From UBA1413 sp964461455 (GTDB lineage: Bacteria > Bacteroidota > Bacteroidia > Bacteroidales > Prolixibacteraceae): a DNA stretch of 64,000 bases. The notes under the pieces are model-generated. The model was given only the letters and a program-made list of their open reading frames with translations, ran no database searches and had not been told where the DNA came from. Shown in pieces: positions 25,023 through 34,723 of this stretch. A program made the position numbers and the translations under genes. The stretch is taken from contig CAYWUJ010000003.1 in the NCBI GenBank assembly GCA_964461455.1, positions 1-64,000 on the forward strand. The letters are read 5' to 3'. Within the stretch, counting starts at the first letter, position 1, and every line of letters starts with the position of its first letter.

Positions 25023-25210
25023 TTATTCGGTTAATTGGTCCTTGATTATCAAAAAATATTGTCCACGATAAAAATAGCGTACCCTGAACCCCATTTCAAT
25101 GATGTTTATCAACCCTATTATATGATTTTCTGCATGCTTTTTTATAAAATATTAACATTCAGCATATTAAAAAAATGCAGCAGGATTATGCGGCATTAAA
25201 CCGAAAAAAT

Positions 25211-25218
25211 TATCTTTG
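25211..25218 (+). promoter_or_regulatory. Bacteroidota -7 promoter element for the OmpH-like gene (TATCTTTG)
   Basis: An exact TAnnTTTG match 24 bases before ATG 25242. It shows that an upstream in-frame GTG at 25218 cannot be the start. Confidence 0.55.
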
Positions 25219-25241
25219 TGCCTTTAAAATTCGAGAAAGAG

Positions 25242-25847
25242 ATGATGAAAGGAACTTCATTGGCAGTGACCATTTTATTGTTTTTAGCTATTGCTGTTTT
25301 GTATATTCTTCATTTTACGGGAAAAGGCGCCGGGAATGGAGAGAATGGGGAAGGAACTGAGGCGGCTGACCAGCACGCATTGAGAATTGCCTATATCAAG
25401 GCCGACAGCCTGATTTTGAATTATGATCTCTCGCAGTTTCTGCATGACGAATTCACCAAGAAGCAGGAAGCCTTCACCAGCGAATTCGGGTCAAAAAGGA
25501 GTGCCTTCGAGAGGGAAGCCACAGAGTTTCAGCAGAAGTTACAGCGCGGAGGTTTTCTTACCGAGCAGAGGGCTATCCAGGAACGTGACCGCCTGGTCAA
25601 CAAGGAGCAGGAGATTGCCCGCCTCGACCAGGAGTTATCGACGAAACTGGCCGAATTACAGCAGGCCAACAATCAGCAGCTGATCGACAGTCTGATCCAT
25701 TACCTGAAAGTCTACAACGCCGATAAGAAATACGACTACATCCTTAACGGCTCCGACGTGCTGGTAGGTCCTGATGCCTTCAACATCACCAACGATGTGT
25801 TGATGCAAATGAACACCAGGTACCAGTCTACGGTCCCCAAAAAGTGA
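25242..25847 (+). CDS. OmpH/Skp-family periplasmic chaperone-like protein
   Basis: A 201-residue protein with an uncleaved-looking N-terminal hydrophobic segment (GTSLAVTILLFLAIAVLYIL). The body is long and helical, predicted to form the coiled-coil tentacles of the OmpH family: IAYIKADSLILNYDLSQFL at the start, then charged heptads, then KYDYILNGSDVLVGPDAFNIT at the end. Skp relatives hold unfolded outer-membrane proteins. Here the membrane anchor suggests attachment to the inner membrane. The gene is monocistronic with its own promoter and terminator. Confidence 0.9.
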   Translation: MMKGTSLAVTILLFLAIAVLYILHFTGKGAGNGENGEGTEAADQHALRIAYIKADSLILNYDLSQFLHDEFTKKQEAFTSEFGSKRSAFEREATEFQQKLQRGGFLTEQRAIQERDRLVNKEQEIARLDQELSTKLAELQQANNQQLIDSLIHYLKVYNADKKYDYILNGSDVLVGPDAFNITNDVLMQMNTRYQSTVPKK

Positions 25848-25875
25848 ACGCGAAAACTTAAGAACAAATTGATAG

Positions 25876-25902
25876 GAAAATCCGGGTATTGCCCGGATTT
25901 TT
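25876..25902 (+). terminator. Intrinsic terminator after the OmpH-like gene
   Basis: AAAATCCGGG / CCCGGATTTTT stem with a five-base loop and T run. Confidence 0.88.
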
Positions 25903-25917
25903 CATAACCACCCCATC

Positions 25918-27120
25918 ATGTTTGCCCGGAACTATTTCGAGAAATCTGCCGGGTTTGCCCCGCGCATCGGGGAACCTGACGACTCCACCACTTCCCTGAT
26001 TGTGGTGATTCCCTGTTTCAGGGAGCCCGACATCCTGCAAACCCTGGAATCCCTTTACCGGTGTGATGCTCCCCGTGGCCGCGCCGAGGTGATCATCCTG
26101 GTCAACGAACCAGGGGATTCGCCTGCCGGAATATCGGAATATAACCGCGCCACCGTAGCCTCCCTGCAATCATGGGTGGCCGAACATCCCCGGGGCCCCG
26201 CCACCTTCTTCCCCGTGGGTCCGGTATCCCTGCCCGGGAAATGGGCAGGCGTGGGACTGGCACGAAAAGCCGGAATGGATGAAGCCCTCTGGCGCTTCCA
26301 TTGCTCGGGAAACCCCCGGGGTATCATCCTCTCCCTCGACGCCGACACCCTGGTGGAACCCAATTATCTCACCTCCGTGGAATCCCATTTCCGCGAAAAC
26401 CCCACCCACGTGGGCGCCACCATCCGCTTCCTCCACCTCACCGAAGGCTTCCCTGAAAGACAGGTGCAGGGCATTCGCCTCTATGAACAGTATATGGTTT
26501 ACTATAAGAATGCCATGACCTGGAGCGGCTATCCCCATGCCCTCTACACCGTCGGATCGGCCTTTGCCGTTACCGCAGAGGCTTACATGAAAAGGGGGGG
26601 CATGACCCGGCGTAAGGCCGGTGAAGATTTCTACTTCCTGCAAACCCTTACCCAGGTGGGCAAGGTGGGCGAAATTGAAACCACCACCCTGCACCCCTCC
26701 CCCCGGGTTTCCCTCAGGGTCCCCTTTGGCACCGGTCCGGCAATGAAAAAATGGATGGATGGATCTGACGAACTCCTCTACACCTTCAACATGGAGGCAT
26801 TCAGGGATCTGCGCAGGTTTTTCTCCCTGTGCCACCGTTTTTACGACATCGGTATGGAAGAGGCGGAACATCTGGTGTCCCTCCTTCCGGAACCCGTGGG
26901 CGCATTTCTGCGCCACGAAAACCTCACCAGTGAGTTTCTCAGGCTTTCCGACAACTGCAGCCGTCGCGAAATCTTCAGGGAACGGTTCTTCCATCTCTTC
27001 AATGCTTTCAGGATACTGCGCTTCCTCAACTTCGCGCATCCCCGTTATTACGTAAAGAGCTCCCTCGAAGAGTGTTGCCGGGAACTGGAGATCAGCCAAA
27101 GGGAGACTCCTGTTGTGTGA
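25918..27120 (+). CDS. Family 2 glycosyltransferase
   Basis: A 400-residue cytoplasmic GT-A glycosyltransferase. The nucleotide-sugar fold begins at LIVVIPCFREPDILQTLESL. The metal-binding DxD-type motif is ILSLDADTLVEPNYL, and a later acidic motif RRKAGEDFYFLQTL fits the catalytic base region. There is no membrane domain, unlike processive polysaccharide synthases. The acceptor is unknown and no polysaccharide cluster surrounds it. It begins only 16 bases after the preceding terminator and is convergent with the oxidoreductase gene. Confidence 0.88.
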   Translation: MFARNYFEKSAGFAPRIGEPDDSTTSLIVVIPCFREPDILQTLESLYRCDAPRGRAEVIILVNEPGDSPAGISEYNRATVASLQSWVAEHPRGPATFFPVGPVSLPGKWAGVGLARKAGMDEALWRFHCSGNPRGIILSLDADTLVEPNYLTSVESHFRENPTHVGATIRFLHLTEGFPERQVQGIRLYEQYMVYYKNAMTWSGYPHALYTVGSAFAVTAEAYMKRGGMTRRKAGEDFYFLQTLTQVGKVGEIETTTLHPSPRVSLRVPFGTGPAMKKWMDGSDELLYTFNMEAFRDLRRFFSLCHRFYDIGMEEAEHLVSLLPEPVGAFLRHENLTSEFLRLSDNCSRREIFRERFFHLFNAFRILRFLNFAHPRYYVKSSLEECCRELEISQRETPVV

Positions 27121-27204
27121 CCATCAAACGACGAATCAGCCAGGCATACGCTGGCGGAAAGGTGAACTTTCGCTTCGGAGAAAGGCGGGGAAGAGCCCTC
27201 AGGC

Positions 27205-28701
27205 TCAGATCTGCTCCCAGCCGTCGCGGTAGGTGTGGCGTATCCACTCCCCGGCCTTTTCAGCGGCCGGCAGGGTGACATAGGTGCGGTCGAATTTAGG
27301 ATCTCCGTTAACGACTTCAAAGCGGTCACGGGTGAGCACTTTTATATTTTCGTCAAGGCCGATGTTGGTAAACCGCATGTTTTTGCCGTCCCAGAGCAGC
27401 TTTTTCCGGAGGCTCTGAAGGCGCACGGCGAGGACGCCCATGACCACCGTTTCATTAAAGGGCCCGGCATAACCGAAGTGCGACGATGCTTCGAGGCGGG
27501 TTTCGCGGCTCTCCTTGCAGGCCCTGATCCAGTCCTGTTCATGGCCGCCGGTCATGGCTCCCGTGATTCTGCGCAACGTGGCCCCGGGCTGTTGAAAATG
27601 CTCCATCTCCCTGGTGGGCAACAGCATGGGATTGCGACCATAAGCCCCGCACATGATCTTGCCGCGTGTTCCGTGGAAAATGCATCCCCCGTCGTCATCT
27701 CCCATCATTTCGCCGGGAAGGAGCTCATCGGGACGGGGAGGCAACAGTCCGCCGTCATACCAGTGAATGGTCACCCCGGGCATGGCCACCTTGGGGAGGT
27801 TGTCGCGCCGGGGAAATTCATACTGCACAAACTGGGCATTGGGAGGTGATTCGGTGTTGACGGAGGTCGAAGAGCCCTGTACCGCCGAGGGATACTCCAG
27901 CTTCAGGGCCATGAAGACAGGGTCGAGGATATGGCAGGCCATGTCACCCAGGGCGCCGGTGCCGAAATCCCACCACCCCCGCCAGTTCCAGGGGGTATAA
28001 ATTTCGTTGTAGGGACGGTAGGGGGCCGTACCGAGGAAGAGGTCCCAGTCGAGATTTCGCGGTGGCCGCTGCTCCCGGGAGGGCCTTTCAAGCCCCTGCG
28101 GCCATATCGGCCGGTTGGTCCAGGCATCGGCATGGGTCACCTCCCCGATGCTCCCCGCCCATATCCACTCACATATCTTACGGATTCCCTCGTCGGAATT
28201 TCCCTGGTTCCCCATTTGGGTGGCCACCCGGTAGGTGCGGGCCGTCTCGGCAAGAACCCTGCTTTCAAATACGGTGTGGGCCAGCGGCTTCTGAAGGTAC
28301 ACATGGTACCCCTGCCGCATCGCCATGATCGCCGGCAGGGCATGCGAATGGTCAGGAGTGGCAATCACCACGGCATCGATGTCCTTCTGCTGGTCAAACA
28401 TCACCCGGTAATCCTTGTATTGTTTGGCCCGGCTCCACGCCTTGAAAGAACTCCTCCCGGCATAGTCCCAGTCCACATCACACAAAGCCACGATATTCTC
28501 CGTCTCCATGTTCTTCAGGTTCCGGTAGCCCATGCCCCCTACCCCGATGGCCGCAATGTTCAGCTTCGACCCCGGAGGGGTATGCCCCAACCCCGCCACC
28601 ACATGCGACGGAAGTATCGTAAACCCCGCAGCTGCCGCTGCCGTGGAGGCTATAAATGACCTGCGGGAAACAGTCGCTCCCCTCTCGTTTTTTGTTTCCA
28701 T
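27205..28701 (-). CDS. Tat-exported Gfo/Idh/MocA-family oxidoreductase
   Basis: A 498-residue NAD(P)-dependent oxidoreductase. The N-terminus has a twin-arginine signal, SRRSFIASTAAAAAGF, so it is folded with its cofactor and exported to the periplasm. The Rossmann motif is NIAAIGVGGMGYRNL, and the family motif LQKPLAHTV holds the conserved Lys-Pro. The long C-terminal part is of the Bacteroidota/Planctomycetota type with WDFGTGALGDMACHILD. Relatives act on sugars or cyclitols, some in glycan cleavage by oxidation-elimination; the substrate here is unknown. ATG 28701 gives a normal Tat signal. It lies 81 bases after mfd on the same strand. Confidence 0.92.
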   Translation of the reverse strand: METKNERGATVSRRSFIASTAAAAAGFTILPSHVVAGLGHTPPGSKLNIAAIGVGGMGYRNLKNMETENIVALCDVDWDYAGRSSFKAWSRAKQYKDYRVMFDQQKDIDAVVIATPDHSHALPAIMAMRQGYHVYLQKPLAHTVFESRVLAETARTYRVATQMGNQGNSDEGIRKICEWIWAGSIGEVTHADAWTNRPIWPQGLERPSREQRPPRNLDWDLFLGTAPYRPYNEIYTPWNWRGWWDFGTGALGDMACHILDPVFMALKLEYPSAVQGSSTSVNTESPPNAQFVQYEFPRRDNLPKVAMPGVTIHWYDGGLLPPRPDELLPGEMMGDDDGGCIFHGTRGKIMCGAYGRNPMLLPTREMEHFQQPGATLRRITGAMTGGHEQDWIRACKESRETRLEASSHFGYAGPFNETVVMGVLAVRLQSLRKKLLWDGKNMRFTNIGLDENIKVLTRDRFEVVNGDPKFDRTYVTLPAAEKAGEWIRHTYRDGWEQI

Positions 28702-28782
28702 GGATGAATCGTTTCTACATGAAGATATCAGGGGATGAAAATACGCAAATTCCGACAGCACACAAAAAGGAAGGTCTCAAAA

Positions 28783-31700
28783 TCAGCCGATCTCCAGAAG
28801 CAGGGCTACAGCCTCCCCGGTCGAGAGAACCCCGGAAAAAGTCAGGGTGAGCTTACCCTCTTCCTTCATCCTGCACTTCCGGGGGTTCGCCTGAACATAC
28901 CTGAGGATCTTACCGAAGGCGTCTGACTCGTAATAGGCAGACTCCTGGCTGGCAGGAAAATAGCAAATCATCTTCTCCCCCTTCAGGACTATTCTTTCCA
29001 TGCCCAGGCGGAGGGCGTTCCACCGTAACCTGACGATATCGAGAAGGCCGGTGCTTTCCGGAGGGATCTTTCCGAAACGGTCACGAAGGCTGTTCTCAAA
29101 ATGTTGCAACTGCCGTTCATTCTCCAGGCTATCGAGTTCACGGTAAAGAAGCATCCTTTCCGCAGTCCCGGGAACATAACTTTCGTGGAACAGCAGTTCC
29201 AGGTCGGTATCGATCTGGCAATCGCTCACATAAGAACGTGGTGACAGACCACCGCCATGCTCTTCACCACCGAAGAGGTCGCTGAACTCTTCGGCTTTCA
29301 ATTCCGAGACGGCTTCGTTGAGGATGCGGTGGTAGGTTTCGAAACCGATATCGGCGATAAAGCCGCTCTGTTCACCCCCCAGGAGATTTCCGGCGCCCCT
29401 GATGTCGAGGTCCTGCATGGAGAGGTTAAAGCCGCTGCCCAGGTCCGAGAACTCCTCGATGGCCTTGAGGCGGCGCCGTGATTCGGGGGTCAGCGACGCC
29501 AGCGGCGGCGTGATCAGATAACAGAAAGCCTTCTTATTGGAGCGCCCCACCCTGCCACGCAGCTGGTGAAGATCACTGAGCCCGAAATTATGGGCCTGGT
29601 TGATGATCATCGTGTTGGCATTGGGAATATCAAGCCCCGACTCTATGATGGTGGTGGCGATCAGCACATCAAAGCGCTTGCTGATAAAATCAAGCATTAC
29701 CTTTTCGAGATGGGGACCCTCCATCTGACCGTGGGCCACCACGGTTTTGACTTCCGGCACGATGCGTCTGACCGCTGCTTCGACCTCCAGGATGTTCTGC
29801 ACCCTGTTATGGATGAAAAAGACCTGGCCATTGCGTCCTACCTCGTAGAGGATGGCATCGCGGATCAGCTGTTCATTGAAGCCGTGTACCTCGGTGAGAA
29901 TGGGATAGCGGTTGGGCGGGGGCGTTTGGATGATGCTCAGGTCACGGGCCCCCATCAGCGAAAACTGAAGGGTCCGCGGTATCGGCGTCGCCGTCAGACT
30001 CAGCGTGTCGAGGTTGACCTTCATCTGTTTGAGCTTCTCCTTGACCGACACCCCGAACTTCTGTTCCTCATCGACAATGAGCAATCCCAGATCCTTGAAT
30101 TTCACGTCATTGCTCACCAGCCTGTGGGTGCCGATCAGTATGTCGACTTTTCCCTCTTTCAGCTGTTTGAGGATCTCCCTGATATCCCCCGAAGGGCGCA
30201 TCCTGCTGATATATTCGACCCGGGCGGGAAAATCGGCGAGCCGGTCGGAAAAAGTCTTGAAATGCTGAAATGCCAGGATGGTGGTGGGCACCAGCACGGC
30301 CACCTGCTTGTTGTCGGCCACCGCCTTGAAGGCCGCCCTGACCGCCACCTCCGTCTTGCCAAAACCCACATCCCCGCAAACCAGACGGTCCATGGGCATC
30401 TGCTTTTCCATATCTTCCTTCACCGCCAGGGTCGCCTTCTCCTGGTCTGGGGTATCCTCATACAGGAATGAAGCTTCCAGCTCCGTCTGCATATAGGAAT
30501 CGGGGGAAAAGGCAAATCCCTTCTCCTCCCTCCTCCGGGCATACAGGGCGATCAGCTCGCGGGCAATGTCCTTGACCTTTGACTTGGTCTTGTTCTTCAG
30601 ATTCTGCCAGGCGGCACTCCCCAGCTTGTTGAGGGTGGGGGGGGTTCCCTCCTTCCCCTTATACCGTGATATCCTGTGCAGCGAATGGATGCTCACCAGC
30701 AGGGAGTCGTTATCCTTATAAACAAGCCTGATGGCCTCCTGTATCTTGCCGTTGACCTCGGTCTTCACCAAACCGGCGAACTTGCCGACCCCATGGTCGA
30801 TATGCACCACATAGTCGCCGGGGTAGAGTTTGTTGAGCTCCTTGAGGGTGATGGCCTCACGCTGCGGCCGGGTGCTCCTCAGCCGGTAACGGTGATACCT
30901 CTCAAAAACCTGATGGTCGGTATAACAGCAGATCCTGAGGTCATGGTCAATAAAACCCTCATGAAGGACAAACTTCACAGGATCGAAGATCACTTTCTGA
31001 CGGGTCTCCCTGAAGATATCCCTGAGCCTTTCGGCCTGTTTCTCCTGTGACGTGAGCAAAAGAATCCGGTATCCCTTGTCGGTGAATTCCAGGAGATTCT
31101 CCCCCAAGAGGTTGAAATTCCGGCTGAACACCGGCTGCTTGGAGATGCTGAATTCCAGGCGGCGCGATGGCGAAAAAAGCTCCCCGCCCCCGGTCTCTAT
31201 ACAGGTTATTGAGTGAAGGACCTCTTCCAGGGCTTCCCCCGTTAAGAGGTTGCGGTGATCCACGGCAGACTCGCCTTCAGCACCCTCCCGGGTGTGGGCG
31301 ACCATCTGGTCGAGTTGTCCGGTGACCAAACCACCGCTGATCAGCAGCACCACCGTTCCCGAGGGCATAAATTCCGGAAGGGAAATGCGCGCTCCCGTGC
31401 CCTGACTCCGCAGCAGGTCGGGAATCAGCGTCACCCTGTCAAGGGTCTCCTTCGACACCTGGGTGGCCACATCAAAACTGCGGAGCGATTCCACCTCATT
31501 GCCGAAAAAATCGAGACGGCAGGGATCTTCGGAAGCAAAAGAAAAGATATCCACGATGCTTCCCCTGACCGAAAACTGTCCGGGTTCCGACACAAAATCG
31601 ACCCGCTCAAAGCCATATTCGAAGAGGAAGTCGTTGATGAACTCTATGGGGATGCGCTCACCCCTGGAAATCACCATGGTGTTACCCTTCAGGATCTCAT

Positions 31701-32103
31701 GCGAAGGGACCTTTTCCACCACCCCTTCGGGGGCAGTGACCACCAGGTGGGGAGATCCCGCGGCAATCCGGCTCAGGGCTTCGGTACGGAGCATGATATT
31801 CTCCTGTTCGGGCTGGCCGAACTGCACCGAACGCTTGTAGGAGGAGGGGAAGAAGAGAGCCGGGGTTTCCAGACCCAGGCTCACCAGGTCATCGTAGAAA
31901 TAGGCCGCATCTTCCCGCTCGGGAAGGATGATCAGAAAGGATTTCCCCGTTTCCCTGAAGAGCTGCGCCACCAGTATGGAGAGCGCAGAGCCATAAATTC
32001 CCTTCAGGTGAATCTTTTCACCCGGGGGGGCATCGGCGGCTTCGGCCAGAGTGACCAGCGCCTGGTGCCCTTCGAATAATCTCAGAAAAGCGGGAGCTTC
32101 CAA
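28783..32103 (-). CDS. mfd: Transcription-repair coupling factor Mfd
   Basis: Removes RNA polymerase stalled at DNA damage and recruits UvrA. The 1106-residue protein has the full domain order: UvrB-like N-terminus to about 330; RNA polymerase-interacting CarD-like domain at about 420-510 (LYPGDYVVHIDHGVGKFAGL); translocase with Walker A VCGDVGFGKTEVAV and DEEQ box (VDEEQKFGV); helicase C part with QLRGRVGRSNK; and the C-terminal D7 domain. The start appears to be TTG at 32103, since no ATG fits and a promoter element lies only 23 bases upstream. Confidence 0.97.
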   Translation of the reverse strand: MEAPAFLRLFEGHQALVTLAEAADAPPGEKIHLKGIYGSALSILVAQLFRETGKSFLIILPEREDAAYFYDDLVSLGLETPALFFPSSYKRSVQFGQPEQENIMLRTEALSRIAAGSPHLVVTAPEGVVEKVPSHEILKGNTMVISRGERIPIEFINDFLFEYGFERVDFVSEPGQFSVRGSIVDIFSFASEDPCRLDFFGNEVESLRSFDVATQVSKETLDRVTLIPDLLRSQGTGARISLPEFMPSGTVVLLISGGLVTGQLDQMVAHTREGAEGESAVDHRNLLTGEALEEVLHSITCIETGGGELFSPSRRLEFSISKQPVFSRNFNLLGENLLEFTDKGYRILLLTSQEKQAERLRDIFRETRQKVIFDPVKFVLHEGFIDHDLRICCYTDHQVFERYHRYRLRSTRPQREAITLKELNKLYPGDYVVHIDHGVGKFAGLVKTEVNGKIQEAIRLVYKDNDSLLVSIHSLHRISRYKGKEGTPPTLNKLGSAAWQNLKNKTKSKVKDIARELIALYARRREEKGFAFSPDSYMQTELEASFLYEDTPDQEKATLAVKEDMEKQMPMDRLVCGDVGFGKTEVAVRAAFKAVADNKQVAVLVPTTILAFQHFKTFSDRLADFPARVEYISRMRPSGDIREILKQLKEGKVDILIGTHRLVSNDVKFKDLGLLIVDEEQKFGVSVKEKLKQMKVNLDTLSLTATPIPRTLQFSLMGARDLSIIQTPPPNRYPILTEVHGFNEQLIRDAILYEVGRNGQVFFIHNRVQNILEVEAAVRRIVPEVKTVVAHGQMEGPHLEKVMLDFISKRFDVLIATTIIESGLDIPNANTMIINQAHNFGLSDLHQLRGRVGRSNKKAFCYLITPPLASLTPESRRRLKAIEEFSDLGSGFNLSMQDLDIRGAGNLLGGEQSGFIADIGFETYHRILNEAVSELKAEEFSDLFGGEEHGGGLSPRSYVSDCQIDTDLELLFHESYVPGTAERMLLYRELDSLENERQLQHFENSLRDRFGKIPPESTGLLDIVRLRWNALRLGMERIVLKGEKMICYFPASQESAYYESDAFGKILRYVQANPRKCRMKEEGKLTLTFSGVLSTGEAVALLLEIG

Positions 32104-32125
32104 TAAAACGGCTGCAAATAAGGTG

Positions 32126-32133
32126 CAAAGATA
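32126..32133 (-). promoter_or_regulatory. Bacteroidota -7 promoter element for mfd (TATCTTTG)
   Basis: An exact TAnnTTTG match on the minus strand in the 38-base gap after the AlbA_2 gene. It predicts a leader of about 15 bases. Confidence 0.5.
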
Positions 32134-32141
32134 AAAAATGT

Positions 32142-32840
32142 TTATGGTTTCTTTTTCGGAGAAACAGAGCGGGGATCGCCCCGGCTTGTGGACCAGGCTT
32201 CCAGGTCAAACCGGGGGTCCAGCTTGTACAGGATGTTATTCTCCCCGAAAAAAGGCTCCAGAATGCCGATCACAATGAAGTCGGCCAGCAGCTGTTCCGC
32301 CTTGCGGTAGGGAAGGCATCCTTTACGGGCCAGGGCCGAAACGGTGATGAAGTCATATTTCCGGAGATAATCAAGGAGGAATTTCTGGGATTCGTCGAGG
32401 CGCACCAGCACCCCCGAAGGTTGCCTTTCACGCTGCCACACGTCGATCAGGACCCTGGGGGCCAGGCGGTTTTCGTCATGGTGCCGCACCCAGGCCATCC
32501 ATTTCCCATTTTCATCTTTGGCAAAATGGGGTTTTTCAGAACTGGCAACCACCACGACCTGCAATACCGTTTTCCCGCCGGCATGCCACTGCCGCGTGGT
32601 GAAAGCCACCGGAGGCCTGCTGTAAATACGCGCCGCCGACTCCACCATGTAATACTCCTCATCGGACTGCACCCCCACGATATGACCGTTGTCCTTGACC
32701 CCGATCAGCAAACTCCCCCCCTCACTGTTGGCAAAAGCCACCAGCGAACGGGCAATCTTCCGGGAATCACTGATACAGAACTTGAAGTCCTGCCGCTGAT
32801 GCTCCCCCTCCCCGATCATCTCCAATAGCTTCGTGCTCAT
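32142..32840 (-). CDS. AlbA_2/Schlafen-like nucleic-acid-binding domain protein
   Basis: A 232-residue protein. Residues 1-130 form an AlbA_2 (Schlafen AAA_4) domain: IGEGEHQRQDFKFCIS, then RSLVAFANSEGGSLLIGVKDNG, and later WVRHHDENRLAP. A winged-helix-like C-terminal part follows (KYDFITVSALARKGCLPYRKAEQLLADF). The usual AlbA_2 regulators carry a longer ATPase or HATPase tail; this one does not. Such proteins bind DNA or RNA, but the role is unknown. It follows the U32 gene by 32 bases and precedes mfd. An upstream start at 32909 is open but would overlap the U32 gene. Confidence 0.85.
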   Translation of the reverse strand: MSTKLLEMIGEGEHQRQDFKFCISDSRKIARSLVAFANSEGGSLLIGVKDNGHIVGVQSDEEYYMVESAARIYSRPPVAFTTRQWHAGGKTVLQVVVVASSEKPHFAKDENGKWMAWVRHHDENRLAPRVLIDVWQRERQPSGVLVRLDESQKFLLDYLRKYDFITVSALARKGCLPYRKAEQLLADFIVIGILEPFFGENNILYKLDPRFDLEAWSTSRGDPRSVSPKKKP

Positions 32841-32872
32841 CGTGTCATGTGCAAATAACCATTTATAACCAA

Positions 32873-34717
32873 TTATAAGTGGTAAAGGTTCATCACGCAC
32901 TCCCTGCAATCGAATTCGAGGCGAAATTTCCTGACGCCGTCAAAGAGGAAGAGGGGCTCTGTCCATTGGGGATCGACGGGGGCTCCTTCGCGCACACAGT
33001 GGCCCTGCTGGTATTTCAGGCAGTGTTTCATGGTCATCAGCCGGCGTCCCCGGTAATCGCGGGAAATCTCCAGGGCCGGTTCCACCGTGCCGGCCCCCTG
33101 TTTTTTGTAAAACTGTTCTGCCAGGGCATTGGCCACGTTCTCCTCCCAGGAGATCCTGCCTGAAAACAGGGAGAGTCCCGCCTCTCCCTTCCGGCGCATT
33201 TCCACGGGGTGCAACCGCTCCCGTTCCAGAAGAAAAGCCTCCAGAAAGTCGCGGCGCAGGGCGTTGACCTGCGACACCGGCAGGAAAAGGGAAAAGTCGC
33301 CCGGGATCTCCACGGCCGTGACCTCAAAGGGGGTATCTCCAGCCCTGGCCACCTGTTCCCTGAAAAGCAGGACGGCTTTCGCGGGGTCACGGGCCACCAT
33401 CTTGTCGAGCCGGAAATGCCGGGAGAGGGAGATCCCCTGCTCATCGACGCCTTCCATCAGGAGACCCTCAGCGGTTTCCCTGAGGGTGATCTTCAGGGCA
33501 ATCCTGCGCACAGGCCTGCTGTTACGGAGAATTTCCGAGAATTGATGGTCATAATTCCGGTAAAGCACGGTCCCCGGCGATAACCTGACTGGTTCGGCCC
33601 AGGTGATGCTATTTCCTTCGGCCCTGTTGATTTTGGCCCCGCTGAGGATGCCGCTGCTGTCGTAAAAGGTAATCCCGTCATTATTATGGAGTTCCGCTTC
33701 AGCATGGACCCGGGCATGCCGGCCGTCGCTGCTCAGGACCACGGCGACCCTCTCGCCTGCCGACTTGGGGGTGTCGAAGCTGGTGATCCCCGGGTGGCGT
33801 CCCTGAAGGAAATAGTTACTGGTGCCGCGGGAGAATGTCTTTGCCGGGTCGGGCTCAAAACCGGGGGTGACCTTTCCCGCTGAGCTTTTCACGAAAGCCC
33901 GAGTATCGCCCAGGAAAGCATCCAGTTTTTGCCGGTACCACGAGGTGATGTTGCGCAGGTAGTTCCCGTCCTTCAGCCGTCCCTCTATCTTGAAGGAGGT
34001 GATGCCGGCAGCGGCGAGGTCAGGGAGGTGATCTGACAGGTCGAGGTCTCGCAGCGAAAGAAGGTGTTTGCCGGCGATGATCACCTCATCACGGGCATTC
34101 AGAAGGTCATAGGATTTCCGGCAGGGCTGGGCGCACACCCCCCTGTTTCCGCTCCTTTCACCCTGGGCCTGGCTCATAGTGCAACGACCGCTCATGCTGA
34201 CACACAAGGCCCCGTGGACAAAAGCCTCCAGCTCCACGGTGGTCTCCCTCCTGATCTCCCTGATCTGCTCCAGAGAGAGCTCCCTGGCCAGGATCACCCT
34301 GCTGAAACCCGCCTCTTCCAGAAGTTTCACCCGCGCAGGGGTGGCATTGTGGACCTGGGTGCTGGCATGCAAAGGTACCGGGGGAAGGTCCATCTCCAGG
34401 ATGCCCATATCCTGAATGATCAGGGCGTCAATGCCGGCATGGCAGAGAGCGGTGATCAGGGTGCGGGCCTCTTCCAGTTCCCTGTCGAAGAGGATGGTGT
34501 TGAAAGCGGCATACACACGGGCATGGTAACGATGGGCATAGCGCACCAGTCGTTCGATACCTTCCAGTGAGGCACCGGCAGCCGCCCGGGCACTGAACCG
34601 GGGAGCCCCCACATAGACGGCATCGGCACCACAGTCAATGGCCACCTTGCCCATCGCCTCATCACGCGCCGGCGCCAGCAACTCCAGCTTCGTCACCCTA
34701 TTTCCAGGTTCTGCCAT
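32873..34717 (-). CDS. U32 family peptidase-like protein (RlhA/TrhP type)
   Basis: A 614-residue member of peptidase family U32. Studied long members, such as RlhA, hydroxylate 23S rRNA cytidine 2501, and TrhP acts on tRNA uridine 34. The TIM-barrel start is LELLAPARDEAMGKVAIDCGADAVYVG. The conserved cysteines that can hold an iron-sulfur cluster are in SGRCTMSQ and GVCAQPCRKSY, with a further pair near the C-terminus. A DUF3656-like second half favours the RlhA branch. The neighbours mfd, miaB and an AlbA_2 gene fit nucleic-acid care, but this is only context. Confidence 0.9.
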   Translation of the reverse strand: MAEPGNRVTKLELLAPARDEAMGKVAIDCGADAVYVGAPRFSARAAAGASLEGIERLVRYAHRYHARVYAAFNTILFDRELEEARTLITALCHAGIDALIIQDMGILEMDLPPVPLHASTQVHNATPARVKLLEEAGFSRVILARELSLEQIREIRRETTVELEAFVHGALCVSMSGRCTMSQAQGERSGNRGVCAQPCRKSYDLLNARDEVIIAGKHLLSLRDLDLSDHLPDLAAAGITSFKIEGRLKDGNYLRNITSWYRQKLDAFLGDTRAFVKSSAGKVTPGFEPDPAKTFSRGTSNYFLQGRHPGITSFDTPKSAGERVAVVLSSDGRHARVHAEAELHNNDGITFYDSSGILSGAKINRAEGNSITWAEPVRLSPGTVLYRNYDHQFSEILRNSRPVRRIALKITLRETAEGLLMEGVDEQGISLSRHFRLDKMVARDPAKAVLLFREQVARAGDTPFEVTAVEIPGDFSLFLPVSQVNALRRDFLEAFLLERERLHPVEMRRKGEAGLSLFSGRISWEENVANALAEQFYKKQGAGTVEPALEISRDYRGRRLMTMKHCLKYQQGHCVREGAPVDPQWTEPLFLFDGVRKFRLEFDCRECVMNLYHL

Positions 34718-34723
34718 CCCTCC

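Noticed and set aside
26170..27099. A 309-codon minus-strand frame opposite the glycosyltransferase
   Set aside because: The plus strand has GT2 motifs through the whole stretch; the antisense protein is rich in Gly, His and Val without domain pattern.
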